Source: Anaerolineae bacterium (GTDB lineage: Bacteria > Chloroflexota > Anaerolineae > JADYZS01). From it: a DNA stretch of 11,863 bases. A program made the position numbers and the translations under genes. Below are positions 1-6,134 of the stretch, piece by piece. The stretch covers positions 1-11,863 of the forward strand of contig JADYZS010000181.1 of NCBI GenBank assembly GCA_020853075.1. Direction: 5' to 3'. Position 1 is the first letter of the stretch; each line of letters begins with the position of its first letter. A model generated the notes under the pieces. That model had not been told where the DNA came from and searched no databases. It saw only the letters and a program-made list of their open reading frames with translations.

Positions 1-156
1 AGCGAAGGGCTGCTGAACATGGTGGAGATGGCTTTCCGGGCCTATGACCCCTGCTTCGGCTGTGCCACCCATTCCCTCCCCGGCCAGATGCCGCTGGAAG
101 TGACCATCCGCGATGCCGCGGGCCAGCCAGTGGAGGTGCTGAGGCAGCATTGTTGA
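1..156 (+). CDS. [NiFe]-hydrogenase large (catalytic) subunit, group 3-like, C-terminal fragment
   Basis: The frame is open from base 1 and gives the last 51 residues of a [NiFe]-hydrogenase large subunit; the rest lies upstream of the window. The diagnostic C-terminal motif D-P-C-F-G-C-A-T-H is visible at residues 16-24 of the fragment. Its two cysteines (codons at 52-54 and 61-63) are the second CxxC pair that ligates the Ni-Fe centre. In this family a nickel-dependent protease cuts just after the motif histidine. Here that would remove a 27-residue tail beginning SLPGQMPLEV. The GQMPL stretch after the motif is typical of group 3 (cytoplasmic, NAD(P)-linked) enzymes. I cannot decide between groups 3b and 3d from the fragment alone. 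The protease gene immediately downstream supports the call. Confidence 0.93.
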   Translation, partial: SEGLLNMVEMAFRAYDPCFGCATHSLPGQMPLEVTIRDAAGQPVEVLRQHC

Positions 157-174
157 GTAGAGGGCGATCATAAG

Positions 175-261
175 GTCAGCGGATGCCTTCGGCGTAGCGG
201 ATGAGCGGATAGCGACTGTCTACGAGAGGAATATCCGCTAATCCGCTACTTATCCGCTGAC
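175..261. repeat. Palindromic repeat family R1, copy 1 (GTCAGCGGAT / ATCCGCTGAC arms)
   Basis: An 87-bp element is bounded by perfect 10-bp inverted arms, GTCAGCGGAT (175-184) and ATCCGCTGAC (252-261). Inside, 195-210 pairs with 233-248 (15 of 16 positions), giving a nested hairpin built from the unit ATCCGCTA. A second copy with the same arms but a longer, different interior lies at 7731-7846, and a lone arm lies at 1427-1436. It sits 19 bp after the large-subunit stop codon. No protein is encoded. Confidence 0.85.
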
Positions 262-279
262 TGAGGGATCAGAGTTGAA

Positions 280-330
280 ACCACAAAGGCACAAAGACAC
301 TAAGATTTTTATTCCTTGTGTCTTTGTGGT
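280..330. repeat. Inverted repeat just upstream of the maturation protease
   Basis: ACCACAAAGGCACAAA (280-295) pairs with the stretch ending CTTTGTGGT at 330, matching at 14 of 16 positions across an A+T-rich loop. It lies 10 bp before the protease ATG. It could form a hairpin in the leader of that gene. The motif looks like a dispersed chromosomal repeat, but only one copy is in this window. Confidence 0.7.
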
Positions 331-340
331 CAGACACATT

Positions 341-886
341 ATGGGAGCAAGAATCCTGATCCTCGGCCTGGGCAACCCGCTTCTCGGCGATGACGGCGTC
401 GGCTGGAAGGTCGCGGGGGCGGTGCGGGCGCGGGTACAAGAACCGGACGTAGAAGTGGATTGCCTGGCCGGGGGCGGCCTCAGCCTGATGGAGCGGCTGA
501 TTGGCTACGACCGCGCCATCCTGGTGGACGCCATCACCAGTGGGCAAGGGCCGCAGGGAAGCGTCTATTCTTTTCCGGTGGAGGCGCTGCCCGACCTCGC
601 GGCGGGCCATCTCAACTCGCCCCACGACACGTCGTTGCAAACCGCGCTCCGGCTGGGGCGCACGATGGGCATTCCCCTGCCGGAGCAGGTGACCATCGTG
701 GCGGTGGAAGCCGAGAGCGTGTACGATTTCAAAGAGGAACTTACGTCGCCTGTGGCCGCAGCCGTATCGCGGGCGACGCAGACGGTGTTAGATATATTGC
801 AGGGATCCGCCGAGTCCCGGCCCTCGGTTAGAAACCGACGGCATACGAGTTGTAAAACCCGCTTTGCGGGTTTCCTGCAAAAATAG
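341..886 (+). CDS. Hydrogenase maturation protease (HycI/HyaD/HoxW family)
   Basis: This 181-residue cytoplasmic endopeptidase would remove the C-terminal tail of the large subunit encoded just upstream, once nickel has been inserted. The N-terminal signature GLGNPLLGDDGVG is at residues 9-21. The predicted nickel-sensing ligands of the family are all present: an aspartate in the GDD motif (17 or 18), Asp63 in LVDAI and His95 in SPHDTS. The ATG at 341 is preferred: the frame opens further upstream with a TTG at 275, but those 22 residues would be encoded by an inverted repeat and do not resemble the family. The conserved protein ends near residue 160. Residues 162-181 and the stop codon come from palindromic repeat R3 copy 1, so the native tail was probably replaced. 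By position it corresponds to HoxW of the Ralstonia soluble hydrogenase operon. Confidence 0.93.
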   Translation: MGARILILGLGNPLLGDDGVGWKVAGAVRARVQEPDVEVDCLAGGGLSLMERLIGYDRAILVDAITSGQGPQGSVYSFPVEALPDLAAGHLNSPHDTSLQTALRLGRTMGIPLPEQVTIVAVEAESVYDFKEELTSPVAAAVSRATQTVLDILQGSAESRPSVRNRRHTSCKTRFAGFLQK

Positions 887-908
887 CCATCGGATTTCAT
901 CCGATGGC
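824..908. repeat. Three-hairpin repeat family R3, copy 1 (contains the protease stop codon)
   Basis: Three consecutive stem-loops are visible: TCGGTT-AGA-AACCGA (824-838), AAACCCGC-TTT-GCGGGTTT (855-873), and a 10-bp stem GCCATCGGAT-TTC-ATCCGATGGC at 886-908. The same three-hairpin order recurs at 4724-4812 (inside hypF) and 10210-10302 (between the CoA-transferase genes). The protease stop TAG (884-886) falls at the start of the third hairpin. The middle hairpin resembles an intrinsic terminator, but no clear T run follows it. Confidence 0.88.
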
Positions 909-954
909 GGTCTGTTCTTCTCAAACAACCTCTAAGTAAGAAGGAGAGAACGCT

Positions 955-1419
955 ATGATTTCCCCCGAACTCCTGCGTCGCTATCCCTTCTTCGCTCTTC
1001 TGGATGATCCACACCAGAAAGCCATCGCCATGATTACAGATGAAGTCTCCTTCGCCAACCGAGAGGTTATCTTCAAGGAGAACCAGCCTGCTCAGGCTCT
1101 GTATCTCTTGCTAGAGGGGAGCATAGACCTCTACTTTACGGTAGAAGAAGAATACCGGCCCGAGTTGCGCAAGGAGTTCGTGGTGGGAGAGATCAACCCC
1201 GGCGAGCCCTTCGCCATCTCCGCGCTCATTGAACCCTACGTTCTGACCTCCTCGGCGCGTGCAGCCAATGCTTCCCGTGTCCTCAAGATAGACGCCGCGG
1301 CGTTGCGCGCGCTCTGCGAGGTGGATTGCCGCCTGGGTTACACGCTGATGAAGCACGCAGCGAAGGCCGCGCTGGAACGCCTGCACTTCACCCACGTGCA
1401 GTTAGCCGCGGCGCGGTAG
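955..1419 (+). CDS. Stand-alone cyclic-nucleotide-binding-domain protein (HoxI-like)
   Basis: This 154-residue protein consists of a single cNMP-binding (CRP-type) beta-barrel fold followed by a short C-terminal helix. There is no helix-turn-helix, so it is unlikely to be a classical Crp/Fnr regulator. The barrel core is seen in the stretch VIFKENQPAQALYLLLEGSI. The equivalent of the phosphate-binding cassette runs from Gly83-Glu84 to Arg102-Ala-Ala, so the Gly-Glu and Arg of the family are kept. The start is well supported by AAGGAGAG a few bases upstream. Its place between the maturation protease and hypA matches HoxI, the small subunit of the Ralstonia NAD-reducing hydrogenase implicated in NADPH-dependent activation. 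Function as a hydrogenase subunit is inference. A free-standing cNMP sensor is the alternative. Confidence 0.8.
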   Translation: MISPELLRRYPFFALLDDPHQKAIAMITDEVSFANREVIFKENQPAQALYLLLEGSIDLYFTVEEEYRPELRKEFVVGEINPGEPFAISALIEPYVLTSSARAANASRVLKIDAAALRALCEVDCRLGYTLMKHAAKAALERLHFTHVQLAAAR

Positions 1420-1426
1420 GTTTGGC

Positions 1427-1436
1427 GTCAGCGGAT
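1427..1436. repeat. Solitary arm of repeat family R1
   Basis: GTCAGCGGAT, preceded by GGC, matches the arm that bounds R1 copy 1, and its reverse complement ends copy 2 (including the flanking GCC). No partner arm lies nearby, so this looks like a remnant. It begins 8 bp after the stop of the cNMP-domain gene. Confidence 0.5.
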
Positions 1437-1448
1437 TGCTTTCAGCCT

Positions 1449-1509
1449 GAACCCTGAAGGCGTTGTAGAGACGTTGCATGCAACGTCTCTACAGAGACCT
1501 TTAGGGTTT
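1449..1509. repeat. Long palindrome with a 30-bp perfect core
   Basis: Positions 1464-1493 form a perfect 30-bp palindrome with half-site TGTAGAGACGTTGCA. It is nested within outer arms AACCCTGAAGG (1450-1460) and CCTTTAGGGTT (1498-1508), which pair with one mismatch. It lies between the cNMP-domain gene and hypA and could form a cruciform or a strong RNA hairpin. It resembles dispersed palindromic repeats of bacterial chromosomes, although this window holds only one copy. Confidence 0.85.
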
Positions 1510-1580
1510 TCTGTTTTATGTCATTGACAGCCCGTGCGTTCTCTGGTACAAAGGATGAGCGGAGAGGATACAGGGAGAGA

Positions 1581-1982
1581 ATGCACGAACTACCAGTGAC
1601 GGAAGGGATTCTGAAGACGGCGCTGGCGGCGGTAGAGGAAGCCAACGCGCGGCGCATCACCGCCATTGACCTGGTCGTCGGCGATCTGAGCAGCATCGTG
1701 GACGACTCCGTGCAGTTCTATTTTGACATCCTGAGCCGGGGGACGTTGGCCGAGGGCGCGATATTGCGCTTCCGCCGCGAGCCGGCCACGGCCACCTGCC
1801 GCGACTGCGGTCACCACTACGCGGCCAGTGTGCCCCTTACGCCTCTTTGTCCGGCCTGCGGGAGTGCCCGCGTGCAGGTTACGGGTGGCAGACAGTTTTA
1901 CGTGGAAAGCATTGAGGTAGATGATGGCGAAGATAGCAGTAGTCAAGGAGATTCTGAACGCCAACGACCAGGTAGCGGCTGA
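1581..1982 (+). CDS. hypA: HypA, hydrogenase nickel-insertion metallochaperone
   Basis: HypA works with HypB to hand nickel to the hydrogenase large subunit precursor. The protein starts MHE, giving the invariant His2 needed for nickel binding. It carries the structural zinc site C73-x2-C76 ... C90-x2-C93. The ATG at 1581 is chosen because HypA always begins with this motif; the frame continues upstream but without family similarity. At 133 residues it is longer than the usual 113-118. The conserved part ends at about residue 114 (VESIEVD), after which a Ser/Gly/Asp-rich tail of about 19 residues is read over the first 60 or so bases of hypB. Its stop therefore lies inside hypB, which implies translational coupling. 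Confidence 0.96.
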   Translation: MHELPVTEGILKTALAAVEEANARRITAIDLVVGDLSSIVDDSVQFYFDILSRGTLAEGAILRFRREPATATCRDCGHHYAASVPLTPLCPACGSARVQVTGGRQFYVESIEVDDGEDSSSQGDSERQRPGSG

Positions 1983-2580
1983 GAACCGGGCAGCCTTTGC
2001 CGGTGCGGGCGTCTTTGTGTTGAACCTGATGGCCTCGCCAGGGGCAGGTAAGACGAGCGTCATCCTGGCGACGGCAGCGCGGCTCCCCCAGGGCGTGCGC
2101 CCCGCCGTCATTGAGGGCGACCTGGCCTCCAGCATAGATGCCGACACCGTCGCCGCGCGCGGCATCCCGGTGGTGCAAATCAACACGGGCGGCAGTTGCC
2201 ACCTGGACGCGCCGATGGTGCGCGCCGCCCTGCCGCACCTGCGCCTGGACGAGATAGATCTCCTCCTCATTGAGAACGTGGGGAACCTGGTGTGTACCGC
2301 CGACTTTGCTCTCGGCGCGGACGTGGCCGTAGTGGTCGCCAGCGTGCCGGAGGGTCACGACAAGCCCTACAAATATCCGGGGATGTTCGCCGCGGCAGAC
2401 GTGGTATTGCTCAACAAGGTTGACCTGTTGGAAGTCTTTGAGTTTGACGTGGCTTATTTCCGCCGTGGCCTGGCGATGGTTAATCCGGATGTGCCCTTGT
2501 TCCTGGTATCCTGCCGGACGGGTGATGGGTTGGATGCGTGGGTAGAGTGGTTGTTGGATAAATCGCGGGTGGTGAAATAG
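1924..2580 (+). CDS. hypB: HypB, GTPase for hydrogenase nickel incorporation
   Basis: HypB is a SIMIBI-class GTPase that drives nickel transfer with HypA. Visible features, numbered from an ATG at 1921, are Walker A SPGAGKTS (39-46), the metal-site Cys93-His94 in GGSCHLDA, Cys125 in ENVGNLVC, and the guanine-specificity motif NKVD (165-168). There is no N-terminal CxxCGC nickel site and no His-rich stretch, so this is the short form without a storage domain. Two adjacent ATG codons exist (1921 and 1924). The GAGG at 1914-1917 is better spaced for 1924, which I use. The gene overlaps the end of hypA in another frame, and hypF follows after 14 bp, indicating one transcript. Confidence 0.97.
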   Translation: MAKIAVVKEILNANDQVAAENRAAFAGAGVFVLNLMASPGAGKTSVILATAARLPQGVRPAVIEGDLASSIDADTVAARGIPVVQINTGGSCHLDAPMVRAALPHLRLDEIDLLLIENVGNLVCTADFALGADVAVVVASVPEGHDKPYKYPGMFAAADVVLLNKVDLLEVFEFDVAYFRRGLAMVNPDVPLFLVSCRTGDGLDAWVEWLLDKSRVVK

Positions 2581-2594
2581 ATTGGCGAACGGTG

Positions 2595-5135
2595 ATGGAA
2601 GCGACGTTTGTGTCTAAGAAGCAAAGGGTACGAGTTGAGATTCATGGCGCGGTGCAGGGCGTGGGGTTCCGGCCTTTTGTCTATCGGCTGGCGACGGAGT
2701 TGGGACTTACCGGCTGGGTCATCAATGATACACAGGGCGTCTTTATAGAGGTAGAGGGGCCACAGGCTGCCCTGGCGCGCTTTCTGGAACGCCTCCCCGC
2801 CGAGAAGCCCCCGCGCGCCATCATCCACACGCTGGATGCTGAATGGCTGGAGGCCACAGGCTACACCGGCTTTGCCATCCGGCACAGCGACGAGCGTGGC
2901 ACGAAGACGGCCCTCGTCCTCCCCGACGTCGCCACCTGCGCCGAGTGCCTGGCCGAAATCTTTGACCCGGCAGACCGGCGCTACCGCTCCCCCTTCACCA
3001 ACTGCACCAACTGCGGCCCCCGCTTCAGCATCATTGAGGCGCTCCCCTACGACCGGCCCAACACCACGATGCGCCGCTTCGCGATGTGCCCGGCCTGCCA
3101 GGCGGAGTACGAAAACCCGCTGAACCGGCGCTTCCATGCCCAACCCAACGCCTGTCCCGTCTGCGGCCCGCGCCTGGCCCTGTGGACGCCCACAGGCGAG
3201 ACCGTCGCCGAGGGAGACGAGGCCCTGCGCGGCGCGGCGGAGGCCTTGCGCGCCGGTCACATCGTGGCCGTCAAGGGGCTGGGCGGCTTCCACCTGATGG
3301 TGGATGCCCGCCACGCGGAGGCCATCGCCCGCCTGCGGGAGCGCAAGCCTCGCCGCGACAAGCCTTTCGCCGTCATGGCCCGCGACCTGGCACAGGCCCG
3401 CGCCTTATGCGAGATTCCGCCACAGGCCGAGGCTCTGTTGACCTCGCCGGAAGCGCCCATCGTCCTTCTCCGTCGCCACCCGGAAGCACCGTTGCCCGCG
3501 AACGTGGCCCCCGGCAACCCCAACCTGGGGGTGATGCTCCCCTACACGCCGCTGCACCACCTCCTTCTGCGCGAGATAGATTTCCCGGTCGTCGCCACCA
3601 GCGGCAACCTGACCGACGAGCCGATCTGCACGGACGAACAGGAGGCGCGGCAACGCCTGGACCACGTCGCCGACCTCTTCCTGGTGCACGACCGGCCCAT
3701 TGCCCGCCACGTGGATGACAGCGTAGCGTGGGTGGTATCGGACGAGCCGCGCCTGCTGCGCCGCGCCCGCGGCTACGCGCCGCTTCCCATCTTGCTGCCG
3801 CAGTCGCTGCCGACCATCCTAGCCGTCGGCGCGCACCTTAAGAACACCGTCGCCCTCAGCGTGGGCCGCCAGGTCTTCATCAGCCAGCACATCGGCGACC
3901 TGGAGACGCCGGAGGCGATGGCAGCCTTTGCGCGGGTCATCGCCGATTTCCTGCGTCTGTATGAGGCCGAACCCGTCGCCATCGCCCACGACCTGCACCC
4001 AGATTATTTGTCTACGCGGTGGGCGACCTCTCTCCACCCCCCTTCTCCTCAGGGCGGGCTGGCAAGAGTAGGTATTTCTGCGAGTGACCTACTGGGAGAG
4101 TCTGATCGCCCCTCACCCTACCCTCTCCCCGTAGGGGAGAGGGTTGTGGACGATCCCCCTCTCCCGCTTGCGGGAGAGGGGACAGGGGTGAGGGGGGATG
4201 ACGCTCTTACCCTCATCCCCGTCCAGCACCACCACGCGCACCTGGCCGCGTGTCTGGCCGAGAACGGCACGGTGGGGCCTGCCCTCGGCATCATCTGGGA
4301 TGGCACGGGCTACGGCACAGACGGCACGGTCTGGGGTGGCGAGTTCTTGTTGGGAGACGCGGCGGCTTTCACCCGCGTCGCTCATCTGCGCCCGTTTCGC
4401 CTGCCGGGAGGCGAGGCCGCCATCAAGGAACCGCGGCGGACGGCTTTGGCTCTGCTATGGGAACTGTACGGCGAGGCCGCGTTAGAGCAGGAAGACCTGG
4501 CTCCGGTGCGCTCCTTTCGCCCGGCGGAGCGGCGCTTGCTGGCGCAGATGTTGCACAAGGGCATTAACTCACCGGCCACCACCAGCGCCGGGCGGCTCTT
4601 TGACGGTATCGCCGCGCTCCTGGGCCTGCACCAGCAGGTCACCTTTGAGGGGCAAGCGGCCATGGCGTTGGAGTTCGCGGCGGATGCAGCGGAGGATGGC
4701 GCGTATCCGTTGTTTCCCATCAACCGTCGGTTAGAAACCGACGGCAACTCGCTAGAAAGCCCGCAGGGCGGGCTTGACATGACCCCACCACCGTCGGATT
4801 CTATCCGATGGCAGGTTCTGCTATTAGACTGGCAGCCTCTCGTAGAGGCGATTTTGGCCGACTTGCGGCGCGGCGTGTCATCGGGTATCATGGCGGCGCG
4901 CTTTCACAACGCGCTGGTGGAGGCGGCCCTGACTGTGGCGCAGGTCGTGGGCGAGAAGCGCATCGCCCTGTCAGGAGGCTGCTTCCAGAACCGCCTGCTG
5001 ACGGAGCGGCTGGCGCGACGGTTGCGCGAGAACGGCTTTGAGGTCCTATTGCATCGCCAGGTCCCGCCCAACGACGGCGGCATCAGCCTGGGGCAGGTGG
5101 CGGTAGCCGAGGCGCGGCTTATGTCTAGTCCATGA
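2595..5135 (+). CDS. hypF: HypF, carbamoyltransferase for the hydrogenase cyanide ligand
   Basis: HypF uses carbamoyl phosphate and ATP to carbamoylate the C-terminal cysteine of HypE. Domains in order: acylphosphatase-like (about 10-95, with GVGFR at 22-26); two CxxC-x18-CxxC zinc fingers (about 115-195); a YrdC-like domain (about 215-400, starting near AGHIVAVKGLGGFHLM); and a Kae1-like domain with HDLHPDYLST (465-474), HHHAH (545-549) and DGTGYGTDG. It is 846 residues, whereas the family is usually about 750-780. Two in-frame insertions account for the excess: one between HPDYLST and HHHAH encoded by repeat R2 copy A, and one near residues 710-740 encoded by repeat R3 copy 2. All catalytic motifs remain intact on both sides, so the protein is probably functional. 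The ATG at 2595 is preferred over the GTG one codon earlier. Confidence 0.96.
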   Translation: MEATFVSKKQRVRVEIHGAVQGVGFRPFVYRLATELGLTGWVINDTQGVFIEVEGPQAALARFLERLPAEKPPRAIIHTLDAEWLEATGYTGFAIRHSDERGTKTALVLPDVATCAECLAEIFDPADRRYRSPFTNCTNCGPRFSIIEALPYDRPNTTMRRFAMCPACQAEYENPLNRRFHAQPNACPVCGPRLALWTPTGETVAEGDEALRGAAEALRAGHIVAVKGLGGFHLMVDARHAEAIARLRERKPRRDKPFAVMARDLAQARALCEIPPQAEALLTSPEAPIVLLRRHPEAPLPANVAPGNPNLGVMLPYTPLHHLLLREIDFPVVATSGNLTDEPICTDEQEARQRLDHVADLFLVHDRPIARHVDDSVAWVVSDEPRLLRRARGYAPLPILLPQSLPTILAVGAHLKNTVALSVGRQVFISQHIGDLETPEAMAAFARVIADFLRLYEAEPVAIAHDLHPDYLSTRWATSLHPPSPQGGLARVGISASDLLGESDRPSPYPLPVGERVVDDPPLPLAGEGTGVRGDDALTLIPVQHHHAHLAACLAENGTVGPALGIIWDGTGYGTDGTVWGGEFLLGDAAAFTRVAHLRPFRLPGGEAAIKEPRRTALALLWELYGEAALEQEDLAPVRSFRPAERRLLAQMLHKGINSPATTSAGRLFDGIAALLGLHQQVTFEGQAAMALEFAADAAEDGAYPLFPINRRLETDGNSLESPQGGLDMTPPPSDSIRWQVLLLDWQPLVEAILADLRRGVSSGIMAARFHNALVEAALTVAQVVGEKRIALSGGCFQNRLLTERLARRLRENGFEVLLHRQVPPNDGGISLGQVAVAEARLMSSP
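4035..4200. repeat. Repeat family R2, copy A, inserted in frame in hypF
   Basis: The core at 4109-4197 has outer arms CCCCTCACCC / GGGGTGAGGGG enclosing two tight hairpins. One is an 11-bp stem with a GTA loop (4120-4144). The other is a 12-bp stem CCCCTCTCCCGC with a TT loop (4156-4181). Related CCCTC(A/G)CCC...GGGAGAGGGG elements lie at 6402-6623 and 8997-9176. The flanking 4035-4108 is also absent from ordinary HypF proteins and may be further repeat. The whole block is read through as about 55 codons with no stop. Confidence 0.85.
4724..4812. repeat. Three-hairpin repeat family R3, copy 2, inserted in frame in hypF
   Basis: The stem-loops are CCGTCGGTT-AGA-AACCGACGG (4724-4744), AAGCCCGC-AGG-GCGGGCTT (4757-4775) and TCGGAT-TCT-ATCCGA (4794-4808). 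Order and spacing match copy 1 (824-908) and copy 3 (10210-10302). It encodes about 30 residues of HypF (starting NRRLETDG) without a stop codon, between YPLFPI and the helix preceding AARFHNAL. Confidence 0.9.
5122..5129. repeat. 8-bp direct repeat flanking the nuclease gene, left copy
   Basis: TGTCTAGT at 5122-5129, at the end of hypF, recurs at 6099-6106 after the nuclease stop codon. Both are preceded by CGGCTTA, directly on the left and 9-10 bp earlier on the right. This is what a duplication made by insertion of the nuclease gene would look like, but such a short match could be chance. Confidence 0.35.
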
Positions 5136-5165
5136 TTGGACGTAACGTATAGAAGAGGCCGGTAT

Positions 5166-6089
5166 ATGACTACCAATAACATCTTCGTGACCTTGTCGGG
5201 ACATAGCTCAGAGGAGAACTATCTGACTGAAGCGTTCGTGTTCCTCGTAGCACTCTTACTGGAACACGATGCCACAATTGGTCTGAAGGTGCTAAATGGG
5301 CTTATAGGCGAACAGGTGGACTTTCGGTTTGATAAGGCGGAGGGTATCTCCATTTCTACCCAGTTTAGAGTTGATAATGCAATCCCGGATATAGTGATCA
5401 AACAAGGTCCGGATGCTCTAATCTACATTGAGGTGAAGCATGACTCTCCTCTTGGAGAGCGTCAGCTATGGGATTACTTCGAGCGGCTGAAAAAGGCTGT
5501 TGTGTCTCACACGAGATTGGTGTTGCTGACGCGTTCGCTGGCTTCGGTTTCAGTACAAGAGACGGGATTGCAAGCCGACGATTATCATCACATTTGCTGG
5601 TATCATATTCACAACTGGCTTTCAGGCGCGAAGATAACCGACGACGTGTGCCGGTATTTTATCCACGACTTCTTATCCTTCCTGGAGGGAAAGAACATGA
5701 ACATACCCAATGTAGCACCGGAGTATAGCGCCGGCATTCTGGCCTTTGAGAACCTCATGAGGATGCTTGAGACTGCTATCACAGAGGCAATACCAAGAAA
5801 CAAGTTGTTGAGCCTGTCGCCCAGGGGGGGCTGGAGCTGGCGGGGTTTCAACGTCAACAAGGGAATCTACTACTGCGGCATCCGCTACAACAAGCCGCTG
5901 CTCATCGTGTTTGAAAATAACTACGGCACAAACCCCACCTTCAAGCGTGACTTCAACCTTGAAGCGGAGGGCTTCTTCTCACTGACTAGCAACGAACAAT
6001 TTGAACGCATCATCAGGTTCGTGAAAGAGTCATACTTAGATGACCACGGGAGAAGCCAACCTACTCTAACGGAAGGCGAACCGGCTTAA
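5166..6089 (+). CDS. PD-(D/E)XK superfamily nuclease-like protein
   Basis: This 307-residue protein carries a visible PD-(D/E)XK nuclease core. An N-terminal helix EENYLTEAFVFL (16-27) has the acidic residues often seen before such cores. Pro74-Asp75 lies in NAIPDIVI, Glu89-Val90-Lys91 in IYIEVK, and a following helix has Gln100-x3-Tyr104, as in RecB-like families. The C-terminal part (from about 210) contains a separate aromatic-rich segment, GWSWRGFN...YYCGIRYN, of unknown role. The ATG at 5166 has AAGAGG upstream; an in-frame TTG at 5136 touching the hypF stop is less likely. The gene is clearly more A+T-rich than its neighbours and has no link to hydrogenase assembly. It is probably a laterally acquired cargo gene. 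No methyltransferase or helicase partner is present, so a specific defence role cannot be assigned. Confidence 0.75.
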   Translation: MTTNNIFVTLSGHSSEENYLTEAFVFLVALLLEHDATIGLKVLNGLIGEQVDFRFDKAEGISISTQFRVDNAIPDIVIKQGPDALIYIEVKHDSPLGERQLWDYFERLKKAVVSHTRLVLLTRSLASVSVQETGLQADDYHHICWYHIHNWLSGAKITDDVCRYFIHDFLSFLEGKNMNIPNVAPEYSAGILAFENLMRMLETAITEAIPRNKLLSLSPRGGWSWRGFNVNKGIYYCGIRYNKPLLIVFENNYGTNPTFKRDFNLEAEGFFSLTSNEQFERIIRFVKESYLDDHGRSQPTLTEGEPA

Positions 6090-6098
6090 TGGGAACTG

Positions 6099-6106
6099 TG
6101 TCTAGT
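6099..6106. repeat. 8-bp direct repeat flanking the nuclease gene, right copy
   Basis: TGTCTAGT lies 9 bp after the nuclease stop codon and matches 5122-5129 at the end of hypF. Together they bracket the nuclease gene. See the left copy for the caveat on chance. Confidence 0.35.
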
Positions 6107-6134
6107 ACAGGCCGATAAATGAGGGAGGTGTTTT

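Noticed and set aside
275..340. TTG-initiated N-terminal extension of the maturation protease
   Set aside because: The 22 added residues are encoded by an inverted repeat, while the conserved protein begins right after the ATG at 341.
2454..3314. Long open frame on the - strand (286 codons) opposite the end of hypB and the start of hypF
   Set aside because: It is antisense to clear hypB and hypF coding sequence, with low-complexity Gly/Ala/Arg composition and no motif.
5166..6089. Nuclease gene considered as a restriction enzyme of a restriction-modification system
   Set aside because: No methyltransferase or specificity subunit is adjacent, so only the nuclease superfamily can be claimed.
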